A stretch of DNA of 12,086 nucleotides from Rhodothermia bacterium (GCA_007122185.1 SKUI01000058.1:1-12086); one strand, 5' to 3'; counted from the first letter of the stretch, positions 1-7,568 are shown. A program made the numbers and translations. Notes: generated by a model not told the origin, from the letters alone.

Positions 1-761
1 AGGACAGCTATGTCAGCTACCTTGAAGGATGTACGGCACCGATGTTCAGCAGCAACCAGCTGCATGCTGCCGTGGTTGAGCTCGTGGCCCTCGATCGCGC
101 ACAGATCAAGTATTCCACGGTCCAGAACTGGTACTCCGGCGACGAAAAGGGCGTTGGCGGCATTTACAACTTTGTAACCAAGCGCGGTCTCTGCAAAGGT
201 GATTATTCAAAGATATCCTGGACACAGGTCGAGACCGGATCCGCCATCACCTGGAAATATCCCAGTGTGATCATGAAAGGCGACCACTCTATTGGAGAGT
301 TCTATTCCGTTGCGGTTACCAACGACATGATGGAGGCCGACACCGGCACCAAGATGGTCCACCTGGGCAAAAACACCAACAGCACGATCATCTCCAAGGG
401 CATTGCCGCAGGGAATTCACAGAACAGTTATCGCGGTCTGGTAAAGATCAGCCCAAAGGCTGCAAACTCCCGCAACTACTCGGTCTGTGACTCCATGCTG
501 ATCGGCGACCGGTGCGGTGCGCATACGTTCCCGTATCTGGAAGCCGGCAACAACACCTCCAGCGTGGAGCATGAGGCTACCACGTCCAAGATCGGTGAAG
601 ACCAGATCTTCTACCTGCAGCAGCGCGGCCTTGATGAAGAGGATGCGGTTTCCCTGATCATCAACGGGTTCTGCAAGGAGGTCTTTAAGGAACTGCCGAT
701 GGAATTTGCCGTCGAAGCGATCAAGCTTCTGGGCATCAAACTGGAAGGCAGTGTGGGCTAA
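1..761 (+). CDS. sufB: Fe-S cluster assembly scaffold SufB (C-terminal part)
   Basis: SufB is the scaffold subunit of the SufBC2D complex, which assembles Fe-S clusters in the cytoplasm. The gene is cut by the left window edge. The reading frame is open from base 3 and gives 252 residues, about the C-terminal half of a family that usually has 470-500. The visible part is a beta-helix core followed by the family's highly conserved C-terminus. The Cys of CDSMLIG (codon 486-488) corresponds to E. coli Cys405, and the His-Glu of VEHEATTS (codons 570-575) corresponds to His433/Glu434, residues reported as important for cluster building; the numbering is from memory. The IGEDQIFY and NGFCKEVF blocks are also present. 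It leads the suf operon, but the next gene starts 155 bp away behind a structured spacer. Identification is firm; only the N-terminus and promoter are missing. Confidence 0.97.
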   Translation, partial: DSYVSYLEGCTAPMFSSNQLHAAVVELVALDRAQIKYSTVQNWYSGDEKGVGGIYNFVTKRGLCKGDYSKISWTQVETGSAITWKYPSVIMKGDHSIGEFYSVAVTNDMMEADTGTKMVHLGKNTNSTIISKGIAAGNSQNSYRGLVKISPKAANSRNYSVCDSMLIGDRCGAHTFPYLEAGNNTSSVEHEATTSKIGEDQIFYLQQRGLDEEDAVSLIINGFCKEVFKELPMEFAVEAIKLLGIKLEGSVG

Positions 762-916
762 GCGCGGACCCAGGCGAGGCCGCTGCGAGCGGCCCTTACC
801 AGCGGCCCGTGGTGCAGGATTGCGGCACTACGGCAACCCGCCCGCTGAGGCCTTTGGCAATGCCTGATTCATTTTTTTTTCAATAGTAAACGACATCCAA
901 AAACGATAATACGTAC
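762..916 (+). promoter_or_regulatory. Structured sufB-sufC intergenic spacer with stacked inverted repeats
   Basis: This spacer holds three possible RNA hairpins. The first is a perfect 7-bp stem with a 3-nt loop (778-784 with 788-794). The second is a 9-bp stem with one G-U pair and a 9-nt loop (807-815 with 825-833). The third is a weak 4-bp stem (848-851 with 862-865), followed 6 nt later by nine T (872-880). The 8-mer agcggccc occurs twice (788-795 and 801-808), so the left arm of the first hairpin has two possible partners. What follows is an A-rich tract before the sufC ATG with no Shine-Dalgarno sequence. The third hairpin plus T-run could act as a weak terminator or attenuator, which would make sufB transcripts outnumber sufCDS. 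That role is inferred; the inverted repeats are seen directly. Confidence 0.45.
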
Positions 917-1684
917 ATGCTGACAATTAAAAATCTCTACGCAAACGTGGAAGGAACGGAAATCCTCAAAGGCATCGATCTTGAAATAAAGGCGGGTGAG
1001 GTGCACGCCATCATGGGTCCCAACGGCAGCGGCAAAAGCACGCTGGCCAAGATCATCGCCGGACACCCTTCCTATGAAGTTACCCAGGGTGAGATCACCT
1101 ATGAAGGCGAGGACCTGATCGAGATGGAACCCGACGAGCGCGCCCGCAAGGGTGTCTTCATGGCATTCCAGTACCCGGTGGAAATCCCCGGCGTGAGCAA
1201 TTCCATGCTCATGCGCGAGGCATACAATGAAATACAGAAAGGAAAAGGCCTGGAGCCGCTGGATCCCCTGGAATTTGAAGATTACATCATCGATAAGCTC
1301 AAGCTTGTGGAAATGGATCAGAAGCTGCTGGATAGAAACGTCAATGTGGGCTTTTCCGGCGGTGAGAAAAAACGAAATGAAATCCTGCAGATGGCGGTGC
1401 TCAATCCCAAGCTGTCGCTGCTGGACGAGACCGACTCCGGGCTTGACATCGATGCGCTCCGCATTGTATCGGAGGGGATCAACAAGCTTGCCAGCAAGGA
1501 CAATGCCGTTTTGCTGGTGACCCATTACCAGCGTATCCTTAACTATATCACCCCGGATCATGTCCATGTTCTGGTCAACGGCCGCATCCACAAGTCCGGT
1601 GGAAAGGAACTTGCCCTTGAGTTGGAAGAACACGGATACGAATGGGTAACTGCCAACGCTGAAGTAAATGGAGAGGCAAAATAA
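917..1684 (+). CDS. sufC: Fe-S cluster assembly ATPase SufC
   Basis: SufC is the ABC-type ATPase of the SufBC2D scaffold. ATP binding makes SufC dimerise and deforms SufB-SufD, exposing the site of cluster assembly. The protein has 255 residues, normal for the family. It shows Walker A GPNGSGKST (34-42), the Q-loop glutamine in FQYP (Q85), the SufC-type signature SGGEKKR (from S147), Walker B ending in D170-E171 within LLDETDSGLD, and the switch histidine H203 in VTHYQR. The block FSGGEKKRNEILQMAVL is typical of SufC rather than of ABC transporters. There is no transmembrane domain. The ATG follows an A-rich tract without a clear ribosome binding site. Its TAA overlaps the sufD ATG by one base (1684), so the two are probably translationally coupled. 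Confidence 0.98.
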   Translation: MLTIKNLYANVEGTEILKGIDLEIKAGEVHAIMGPNGSGKSTLAKIIAGHPSYEVTQGEITYEGEDLIEMEPDERARKGVFMAFQYPVEIPGVSNSMLMREAYNEIQKGKGLEPLDPLEFEDYIIDKLKLVEMDQKLLDRNVNVGFSGGEKKRNEILQMAVLNPKLSLLDETDSGLDIDALRIVSEGINKLASKDNAVLLVTHYQRILNYITPDHVHVLVNGRIHKSGGKELALELEEHGYEWVTANAEVNGEAK

Positions 1685-3021
1685 TGGCAGACATTGCAAA
1701 AGAAACGCTCTTTCTGGACCGGCTCCTGGATCGTTTTGAAGCGGCAAAGCCTGTTAATGAAAAGGTGGCCGAGCTTCAGCGCGAAGCGGCGCGGGAGATT
1801 ACCGGAAAAGAGCTTCCTACAACGAGGCACGAGGAGTGGAAGTACTGTTCCCTGAAATCACTGAGCAAGCAGACCTTCATTCCCGCGCAGAGCATCGGCA
1901 CACCCAGTATACCTGCTGACGCCGCCACATATATCTATCCCGAAGCCGAGCATCACCATCTCGCTTTTGTGAACGGGGTGTTCAACGAGGAGCTTTCGAA
2001 AACCGACCGGCTGCCCGAAGGTGTGATTGTAGCAAATCTGGCAGATGTACTTGCGGAAGGTAACGAGATTGCCCTCAATCATCTCGGCAAATACGCCAGA
2101 TGGGAGGATGATCCGTTCGTGCCGTTCAATACGGCTGTTTTCCGTGACGGGGCTTTCATTTATGTTCCCAAAGGCGTCAAGATCGCCGACCCCATCCAGC
2201 TTCTGTTCATCAATACAGATGAATCGGAGCAGTACGTGATGACCCCTCGCTGCCTGATCGTGGGCGACCAGTCCAGTGAAATGACGGTAGTGGAAGATCA
2301 CATCGGGCTGGGCGATAATGTGTATTTCAATTGTACGGTATCCGAGATCGCCCTGGCGGAGAACTCGCATATGACGCATGTGAAACTGCAGCGTGACAGC
2401 AAGAAGGCATACCATATCTCCAGGCTGGCCGCTGACATCAGCCGTGACAGCGATTACAAATCCTATGCCGTTCATCTTGGTTCGCGACTTTCACGCAGCG
2501 ATGTGAAGGCCGTGCTGACCGACGAGAACACCCATGCTACGCTGGACGGACTGGTGATGGTCAACGGCGACCAGCTCTCTGATACCCACAGTGTGATGGA
2601 TCACACCATGCCCAATTGCACCAGCCACCAGCTGCACAAGTGTATCATTGACGGTCATGGCACATCGGTATTCAATGGCAAGATTTTTGTCCGTCAGGAC
2701 GCCCAGAAGACCGACGCGTTCCAGGAGAACCGGAACCTGCAACTCTCCAACACCGGCATGGCCTATGCCAAGCCGCAGCTGGAAATCTTTGCCGACGACG
2801 TCTCCTGCAGCCACGGGGCCACCATCGGCCAGCTGGACAAGGACGAGGTGTTCTACCTGCAAACCAGGGGATTGCGTGAAACCCAGACCAAAGAAATACT
2901 AACCTACGGATTTGCCCTTGATGTGATTGAGTCCATTCCGGTGCCCTCCATTCGGGAGCGGCTCGGCAAAGAAGTGGAAGCATATACACGCGAAAGCAAA
3001 TCCATCAAAGAACTTGCCTGA
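1684..3021 (+). CDS. sufD: Fe-S cluster assembly protein SufD
   Basis: SufD is the SufB paralogue that pairs with it in the SufBC2D scaffold. In E. coli it is needed for iron acquisition, and the SufB-SufD interface is the proposed site of nascent cluster formation. The protein has 445 residues, normal for the family. A helical N-terminus (about 1-110, including the RHEEWKY block) precedes a beta-helix core. The conserved C-terminal block contains KPQLEIFADDVSCSHGATIG; its His (H377) is the likely equivalent of E. coli SufD His360 at the interface, a match made from memory. The usual ending, FYLQTRGL followed by an amphipathic helical region, is present. The gene sits between sufC and sufS with 1-nt overlaps on both sides (TAATG and TGATG), indicating one transcript and coupled translation. 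Confidence 0.97.
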   Translation: MADIAKETLFLDRLLDRFEAAKPVNEKVAELQREAAREITGKELPTTRHEEWKYCSLKSLSKQTFIPAQSIGTPSIPADAATYIYPEAEHHHLAFVNGVFNEELSKTDRLPEGVIVANLADVLAEGNEIALNHLGKYARWEDDPFVPFNTAVFRDGAFIYVPKGVKIADPIQLLFINTDESEQYVMTPRCLIVGDQSSEMTVVEDHIGLGDNVYFNCTVSEIALAENSHMTHVKLQRDSKKAYHISRLAADISRDSDYKSYAVHLGSRLSRSDVKAVLTDENTHATLDGLVMVNGDQLSDTHSVMDHTMPNCTSHQLHKCIIDGHGTSVFNGKIFVRQDAQKTDAFQENRNLQLSNTGMAYAKPQLEIFADDVSCSHGATIGQLDKDEVFYLQTRGLRETQTKEILTYGFALDVIESIPVPSIRERLGKEVEAYTRESKSIKELA

Positions 3022-4292
3022 TGGCAGACCGTTCCGCAACCATTAAAGCATCCGCAGCAGACACGGCGGCGGGATTCATTGATATCGAGCGGTGTCGTGA
3101 TGACTTCCCGGTCCTTAACCGGCACGTCCACGGCAAGCCGCTTGCTTTTCTGGACAATGCGGCATCAAGTCAGATGCCGGAGCAGGTGATGCGTTCCTAC
3201 ACGGAGTACCACAGCCGGTACCATGCCAACGTTCACCGCGGTGTGCACTTGCTCAGCCAGGAGGCAACGGAGGCCATGGAAGGTTCACGTGAGACACTCC
3301 GCGAGCTTGTCAATGCCCGCAGCAGCAAGGAGATCATTTTTACTTCCGGGGCAACTGACGCCATCAACCTTGTGATGCAGTCATGGGGTCGTGCCAACAT
3401 CCGCGAGGGGGACGAGATCCTGATCAGTACGATGGAGCATCATTCCAACATCGTGCCATGGCGCATGCTGTGTGATGAAAAGGGAGCAGTATTGAAAGTG
3501 ATCCCGGTCAGCGATGACGGTGTTCTGGACATGGAGGCCTTTGCTTCCATGATCACCGATCGCACGCGTCTGGTCGGGATCGTTCATGTATCCAATACCC
3601 TTGGCACGATCAATCCGGTTGCCGAGATCATCAGAATTGCACATGAACGGGGCGTGCCGGTGCTTGTGGACGGAGCACAGGCCGTATCCCACATGAAAGT
3701 GGATGTCCAGAAGATCGATTGTGATTTCTTTGTAACATCCGGGCACAAAATGTATGGCCCGACCGGTATCGGCATCCTCTACGGCAAGCAGGAACATTTG
3801 GAAGAAATGCCGCCATGGCGGGGCGGTGGTGACATGATCCTGAGCGTCTCATTTGATGAGGTGCTGTACAACGATCTGCCCTACAAATTTGAAGCTGGCA
3901 CGCCCAACATATCCGGTGCGATCGGGATGGGCAAGGCGGCAGAGTATATTATGTCCGTCGGCTACGAGGCCATTCACAAAAAGGAGCAGGAGCTGCTCCG
4001 TTATGCTACGGAAAAACTGCAATCGATTGAAGGGCTGCGGATCATCGGGACGGCCCCTGAAAAGTCGTCGGTAATCTCATTTGTGATTGACGGAATTCAT
4101 CCGCATGATATCGGCACTATCCTGGATCTGGAAGGCGTTGCGGTCCGGACCGGGCACCACTGCACGCAGCCGCTGATGGAACGACTCGGTATTGTGGCCA
4201 CAACGCGTGCATCCATGGCGATGTACAACCGCAAAGAAGAAATTGACCAGCTTGTAACGGCGCTGCATAAAACCATTGAAATGTTCAGGTAA
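3021..4292 (+). CDS. sufS: Cysteine desulfurase SufS (group II)
   Basis: SufS is a PLP-dependent cysteine desulfurase that converts L-cysteine to L-alanine and leaves a persulfide on its active-site cysteine, the sulfur source for the SUF scaffold. The protein has 423 residues. The PLP-binding lysine is K243 in TSGHKMYGPTG. The catalytic cysteine is C381 in RTGHHCTQPLM, the short-loop arrangement of group II (SufS/CsdA) enzymes, distinct from IscS/NifS. Other class V aminotransferase blocks are visible, including FLDNAASSQ, FTSGATDAINLV and STMEHHSN. The N-terminus carries about 20 residues before the conserved IDIERCRDDFPVL start, slightly longer than usual. The ATG at 3021 overlaps the sufD stop, which supports this start. 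The partner sufU begins 4 nt downstream, fitting a SufS-SufU pair. Confidence 0.98.
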   Translation: MADRSATIKASAADTAAGFIDIERCRDDFPVLNRHVHGKPLAFLDNAASSQMPEQVMRSYTEYHSRYHANVHRGVHLLSQEATEAMEGSRETLRELVNARSSKEIIFTSGATDAINLVMQSWGRANIREGDEILISTMEHHSNIVPWRMLCDEKGAVLKVIPVSDDGVLDMEAFASMITDRTRLVGIVHVSNTLGTINPVAEIIRIAHERGVPVLVDGAQAVSHMKVDVQKIDCDFFVTSGHKMYGPTGIGILYGKQEHLEEMPPWRGGGDMILSVSFDEVLYNDLPYKFEAGTPNISGAIGMGKAAEYIMSVGYEAIHKKEQELLRYATEKLQSIEGLRIIGTAPEKSSVISFVIDGIHPHDIGTILDLEGVAVRTGHHCTQPLMERLGIVATTRASMAMYNRKEEIDQLVTALHKTIEMFR

Positions 4293-4295
4293 TGA

Positions 4296-4760
4296 ATGAT
4301 CGGAATGGATGACAAACTGAGCCAGATGTATCAGCAGGTCCTGCTGGACCATAACAAGACACCGAGAAACTACCGTGTCCTTGATCCGGCTGACTATCAA
4401 GCTCTTGGTTATAATCCATTGTGCGGCGACAAATACAAGGTTTTTCTGAATATTGATGAGAACAACGTTGTAACTGACATTTCCTTTATTGGTGACGGAT
4501 GCGCTATTTCCAAGGCGTCAGCATCCATGATGACCACATTCGTGAAAGGCAAGCACATTGATGAAATCGACAAGCTTTTCCACCAATTTCATGATATGGC
4601 ACAGGGCAAGCTGGATCCGGAAACCGATCAAAACGATCTGGGCCGGCTGAAGATTTTCTATGGTGTCAGGAACCTTCCGGCCCGTGTCAAGTGCGCCACC
4701 TTGTGCTGGCATACGCTGCATGCCGCGCTGAAAGGAAAGGAAAAGGTCACAACGGAATAG
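4296..4760 (+). CDS. sufU: Zinc-dependent sulfurtransferase SufU
   Basis: SufU accepts persulfide sulfur from SufS and passes it to the SufBCD scaffold. In Bacillus subtilis it is a zinc protein, and a zinc ligand swap frees a cysteine for sulfur acceptance. The protein has 154 residues with the IscU-like fold. All expected ligands are present: C43 and D45 in NPLCGD, C69 in GDGCAISKAS, and C133 in RVKCATLCW. The insertion between the second and third cysteine blocks (about 90-130) is the feature separating SufU from IscU. An in-frame ATG at 4305 (M4) is an equally plausible start and gives 151 residues. No SufE homologue occurs in the window, so SufU is probably the only sulfur relay here. 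A 126-bp spacer with palindromes follows. Confidence 0.96.
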   Translation: MIGMDDKLSQMYQQVLLDHNKTPRNYRVLDPADYQALGYNPLCGDKYKVFLNIDENNVVTDISFIGDGCAISKASASMMTTFVKGKHIDEIDKLFHQFHDMAQGKLDPETDQNDLGRLKIFYGVRNLPARVKCATLCWHTLHAALKGKEKVTTE

Positions 4761-4886
4761 CAATAGCACCTGCACATGTGCAAAACCGGATAACGATGTC
4801 ACAACAACGTCATATAGATCAGTACGGTACTATCAGCACAAATCAAACGTTTACCATCCTGAAAAGAACACTGAAAAATTGAAGTT
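4761..4886 (+). promoter_or_regulatory. sufU-nfu spacer with palindromes; possible operator or internal promoter region
   Basis: The spacer contains a perfect 12-bp palindrome, tgcacatgtgca (4771-4782), and an imperfect one centred on 4826 (agtac-g-gtact, extended by gat/atc arms with one unpaired base). Either could be a protein-binding site or a small RNA hairpin; neither has the T-run of an intrinsic terminator. A 28-codon open frame (ATG 4796 to TGA 4882) ends 4 nt before the nfu ATG. It has no recognisable similarity and may be chance. I cannot point to a convincing promoter. The regulatory role is a guess from the symmetry and the break in an otherwise tight operon. Confidence 0.25.
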
Positions 4887-5441
4887 ATGCCAAAAATAGC
4901 CGAAATCGAAAGAACACCGAATCCGGACGCCATGCGGTTTGTGCTCAGGGAGCCCATTTCCAACGGTGTCACCCGTTCCTATGAATCACCGGAAGAAGCC
5001 ACGGCCGATCCTTTCGCGACGGAGCTGTTCCAGATTCCGCATGTGATCTCGGTTTATTATGTCGATCGATATATAACCATAACCCAGGATGGGGGGATTG
5101 ACTGGAATACATTGCTGCGGCAGCTGGCGCCCCCGATCCGCGAAGCCGAGGCAGTGGATCATCTGGAGACCGATGATCCCAATGTAAATGTAAGCGAGGA
5201 GGCCAGGCAATCGGAAGATCCGCGCCTGGTCGAGATCAACAAAATGCTTGACGAGCAGGTACGGCCGTATCTGTTGGCCGATGGTGGTGGACTGAAGGTA
5301 ATCAGCCTTGATAACGATGTGCTGAAAGTGCACTATCAGGGTGCCTGCGGTACCTGTCCAACCGCAACCACCGGAACGCTCTATGCTATTGAAAGCATGG
5401 CAAAGCGGATCGACCCCAACATACGTATCCAATCGGTATAG
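4887..5441 (+). CDS. Nfu-type Fe-S cluster carrier (Nfu_N plus NifU C-terminal domain)
   Basis: This is a probable Fe-S carrier that receives clusters from SUF and hands them to target proteins. The protein has 184 residues in two domains. Residues about 1-90 match the Nfu N-terminal domain (opening ERTPNPDAMRF, with the later PHVISVYYVDRYITI block). Residues about 110-184 match the NifU C-terminal domain, with LADGGGLKV and the CxxC motif at C154 and C157 (ACGTCPTA). Two such monomers normally share one [4Fe-4S] cluster through the CxxC pairs. The domain order is that of mitochondrial NFU1 and many Bacteroidota proteins, and differs from E. coli NfuA, whose N-terminal domain is degenerate A-type. 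The ATG has no obvious ribosome binding site. Function is assigned by family; clients are unknown. Confidence 0.93.
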   Translation: MPKIAEIERTPNPDAMRFVLREPISNGVTRSYESPEEATADPFATELFQIPHVISVYYVDRYITITQDGGIDWNTLLRQLAPPIREAEAVDHLETDDPNVNVSEEARQSEDPRLVEINKMLDEQVRPYLLADGGGLKVISLDNDVLKVHYQGACGTCPTATTGTLYAIESMAKRIDPNIRIQSV

Positions 5442-5532
5442 GATTTCAGGCATTACGCTTCAAAAGGTTTGCAACGCTGAGGCCGAACCGGACCCAGTGT
5501 TAACCTGAATATTCCAGAGGTATCAGTAAAAT

Positions 5533-5874
5533 ATGGCAGCAATCACTATTTCTGAGAAAGCACTCAAACGAATCAATGAAATTCGCAGCACGGAAGGGGC
5601 TGACGATAGAACGGCATTGCGCATCGGTGTGGTCGGGGGCGGCTGCTCCGGACTTTCCTACCAGCTTGATTTTGATGCAAAAGGGGCATCAGAAGGGAAA
5701 AAGGATCAGGAGTTTGAAGTGAACGGCCTCAAGGTGATTATTGACATGCGCAGCTTCCTTTACCTGGCGGGAACACAACTTGATTATTCCGACGGGTTGC
5801 AGGGCCGGGGATTCCATTTCATCAACCCGAATGCCAGCCGGACCTGTTCGTGCGGCGAATCTTTTTCAGTTTAA
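5533..5874 (+). CDS. A-type Fe-S carrier (HesB/IscA/SufA family)
   Basis: A-type carriers hold Fe-S clusters transiently and transfer them to apo-enzymes, often in [4Fe-4S] maturation. The protein has 113 residues, the normal size. The three conserved cysteines are C38 (VGGGCSGLSY) and C105/C107 in the C-terminal CSCGESF block, with the usual spacing of about 66 residues. The LDYSDGLQGRGFHFINPNA stretch is the family hallmark. A 91-bp spacer separates it from nfu; I see no convincing hairpin or promoter there. The next gene starts 4 nt after its stop, so it probably shares a transcript with the DUF2480 gene. The choice between the names sufA, iscA and erpA cannot be settled by sequence alone; operon context favours a SUF-dedicated carrier. 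Confidence 0.95.
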   Translation: MAAITISEKALKRINEIRSTEGADDRTALRIGVVGGGCSGLSYQLDFDAKGASEGKKDQEFEVNGLKVIIDMRSFLYLAGTQLDYSDGLQGRGFHFINPNASRTCSCGESFSV

Positions 5875-5878
5875 TTCC

Positions 5879-6403
5879 ATGGCCGAGCAGCATACCGAAA
5901 TTGAAAACAAGGTTGCCCGGTCCGGGCTCATAACCCTGGATCTCCAGCAATGGTATTCCCCGGACGGGATTGAGCCCTTTGATCTCAAGGAGTACCTGCA
6001 CATGGAGCTGCTCCTTCGCGAAAAGGAGTTCCGGCAGGCTTTGGAAGAACATGACTGGAGCCGGTACTCCGGAAAGACCATTGCCGTTTTTTGCTCAACG
6101 GATGCCATTGTCGCTTCCTGGGCTTATATGCTGGTTGCGTCGCATGCCCGCGGATACGCAGAGGATGTTGTATTCGGAATGCCGCAGGATGTCGCATTCG
6201 AGCGGTTTCGAAAAGGGATGGACGCCGAAGACTGGTCCAGATATCGGGGAAAGCGCGTCTTGCTGAAGGGATGTGCTGACGTGGAGGTGCCTTCCTCTGC
6301 CTATTTATATGCTACTCAGAAACTGTTACCTTACGTTGAGCGTCTGATGTACGGGGAAGCTTGCTCTTTTGTACCGGTATATCGCGCTTCCCGGAAAGCA
6401 TAG
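5879..6403 (+). CDS. DUF2480 family protein, unknown function, suf-linked
   Basis: This protein of 174 residues resembles the DUF2480 family found next to suf genes in Bacteroidota-type genomes (family name from memory). No function is established. I chose the ATG at 5879, 4 nt after the A-type carrier stop; the frame is open further upstream, but only inside that gene. There is no signal peptide and no membrane segment, so it is probably cytoplasmic. Residues 51-83 and 110-142 look like an internal repeat: each begins with FR, contains DWSRYxGK exactly 59 residues apart, then a hydrophobic strand, a cysteine (C72 and C132), and ends in an Ala-Tyr. A third cysteine, C162, lies in GEACSFVPVY. 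Three cysteines and the operon position suggest a role in Fe-S assembly, sulfur handling or metal binding, but this is inference. Confidence 0.85.
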   Translation: MAEQHTEIENKVARSGLITLDLQQWYSPDGIEPFDLKEYLHMELLLREKEFRQALEEHDWSRYSGKTIAVFCSTDAIVASWAYMLVASHARGYAEDVVFGMPQDVAFERFRKGMDAEDWSRYRGKRVLLKGCADVEVPSSAYLYATQKLLPYVERLMYGEACSFVPVYRASRKA

Positions 6404-6526
6404 CAGCCCCGGGTACCGTGTTTTTCCACGGGCAGGAAAATAAAATCGATGGGCAATCGGAGATGGGGGGCAATTTGCCGGATCCGGAGGACATGTTTAC
6501 CATCCAACGAGGAACAAGCGACCGTA

Positions 6527-7552
6527 ATGGACGAAATAGGCAAACGCAAAAAAGATCATCTGGATATTACAGCTGCCGGCGGTGCCGGATACGAAAAGAC
6601 AACCGGATTTGAGCGATACGATTTCATACACGATGCGCTCCCTGAGGTGAATTTTGACGAAATCACCTGCGAAAGCCGTTTTTTGAACCGGTGGTTCAGT
6701 TTTCCGCTGTTCATTTCTTCCATGACCGGAGGGCATCACGAGGCAACCCCTGTCAATGCCGTTATCGCGGCATTCTGTGAACGCTACAATCTGCCTTTTG
6801 GGGTAGGGAGCCAGCGTGCCATGCTCGAGGACCCATCCACCCGAAACAGTTTTTCCATTGTACGTGAGGAGGCTCCATCGGCATTTATAGCTGCCAATAT
6901 CGGCGGAGCGCAGCTTGCCGGCGGAATGGAAAAAGAGCAGATCGATCTGTTGGTCGACACCATCCGGGCCGATGCGGTCATCGTTCACCTGAATCCATTG
7001 CAAGAGCTGCGTCAGAAACAGGGCGATCGCAGGTTCAGTGGGATCAGGGAGGGGATACGCTCGCTGGTCAATGATGTACAGGTTCCGGTTATCGTCAAAG
7101 AAACAGGAGCCGGGCTTTCCGAGAGTGTAATATCCCAGCTGATGGATTGCGGGGTGTCCGCTTTTGATGTTGCCGGAGCAGGCGGAACGAGCTGGGGGAG
7201 AGTTGAGAATATCCGCAATGGTGGCAAAGAGCGGCATTTCACTGACGATTGGGGTATACCCACTGTGGACTGTTTGCTGGCATCGCGTGAGCTGGTGCAT
7301 GACAGGTGCGAGCTTGTTGCATCGGGCGGGATCCGCAGCAGTGTCGATATCGCCAAAAGCCTTTGTCTGGGTGCCGTAATCGCTGCGACGGCGCAGCCGG
7401 TGATCAAAGCCATCCGGGATGGCGGGTATGACGGACTGGAAGCCATGTTCCGCCAATGGGACGAGGATTTTCGTACTATTTTATGCCTTTTGGGATGTGA
7501 ACGTCCCACTGATCTTGATATGATTCACCTTCGGAGGGTTCAGGGTCGATGA
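6527..7552 (+). CDS. fni: Type 2 isopentenyl-diphosphate delta-isomerase
   Basis: This enzyme is an FMN- and NADPH-dependent isomerase that interconverts isopentenyl diphosphate and dimethylallyl diphosphate, the C5 units of isoprenoids. From the ATG at 6527 the protein has 341 residues, normal for type 2 enzymes. The opening RKKDHLDI (7-14) is the expected N-terminus, so the open frame extending back to an ATG at 6449 (26 extra Arg-rich residues) is probably not translated. TIM-barrel motifs include SSMTGG (65-69), VGSQRA (93-98), HLNPLQE with the likely catalytic and Mg-binding Q159-E160, GDRRFSG (from 166), VKETG (190-194), the phosphate/FMN loop GAGGTSWG (217-224) and ASGGIR (265-270). 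A 123-bp spacer separates it from the DUF2480 gene. A prenyl synthase follows, forming an isoprenoid pair. Confidence 0.96.
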   Translation: MDEIGKRKKDHLDITAAGGAGYEKTTGFERYDFIHDALPEVNFDEITCESRFLNRWFSFPLFISSMTGGHHEATPVNAVIAAFCERYNLPFGVGSQRAMLEDPSTRNSFSIVREEAPSAFIAANIGGAQLAGGMEKEQIDLLVDTIRADAVIVHLNPLQELRQKQGDRRFSGIREGIRSLVNDVQVPVIVKETGAGLSESVISQLMDCGVSAFDVAGAGGTSWGRVENIRNGGKERHFTDDWGIPTVDCLLASRELVHDRCELVASGGIRSSVDIAKSLCLGAVIAATAQPVIKAIRDGGYDGLEAMFRQWDEDFRTILCLLGCERPTDLDMIHLRRVQGR

Positions 7553-7568
7553 TACCCAATCTTTTTTG

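Noticed and set aside
820..836. Small ttgc/gcaa inverted repeat in the sufB-sufC spacer
   Set aside because: It is only 4 bp and is excluded by the better 9-bp hairpin at 807-833.
869..1747. 292-codon open frame on the - strand across sufC
   Set aside because: It lies antisense to a fully conserved SufC ATPase, has no recognisable motif, and reflects codon bias of the real gene.
4691..4795. Open frame overlapping the end of sufU on the + strand
   Set aside because: This part is out-of-frame sufU code including the conserved CATLCW region; only the portion after 4796 lies outside sufU, and it is treated as a low-confidence short ORF.
5741..5878. Upstream extension of the DUF2480 frame into the A-type carrier gene
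   Set aside because: The 46 extra residues are out-of-frame translation of the conserved carrier C-terminus; the ATG at 5879 sits 4 nt after its stop and matches the family start.
6449..6526. N-terminal extension of fni from an ATG at 6449
   Set aside because: The 26 residues are Arg-rich and unlike the family; the ATG at 6527 places the conserved RKKDHLDI at residue 7, as expected.
6404..6526. Possible promoter or terminator between the DUF2480 gene and fni
   Set aside because: A 5-bp ccgtg/cacgg hairpin around 6417-6430 has no following T-run, and no good promoter box was found.
6497..7456. 319-codon open frame on the - strand across fni
   Set aside because: It is antisense to a gene with all type 2 isomerase motifs intact and has no family features of its own.
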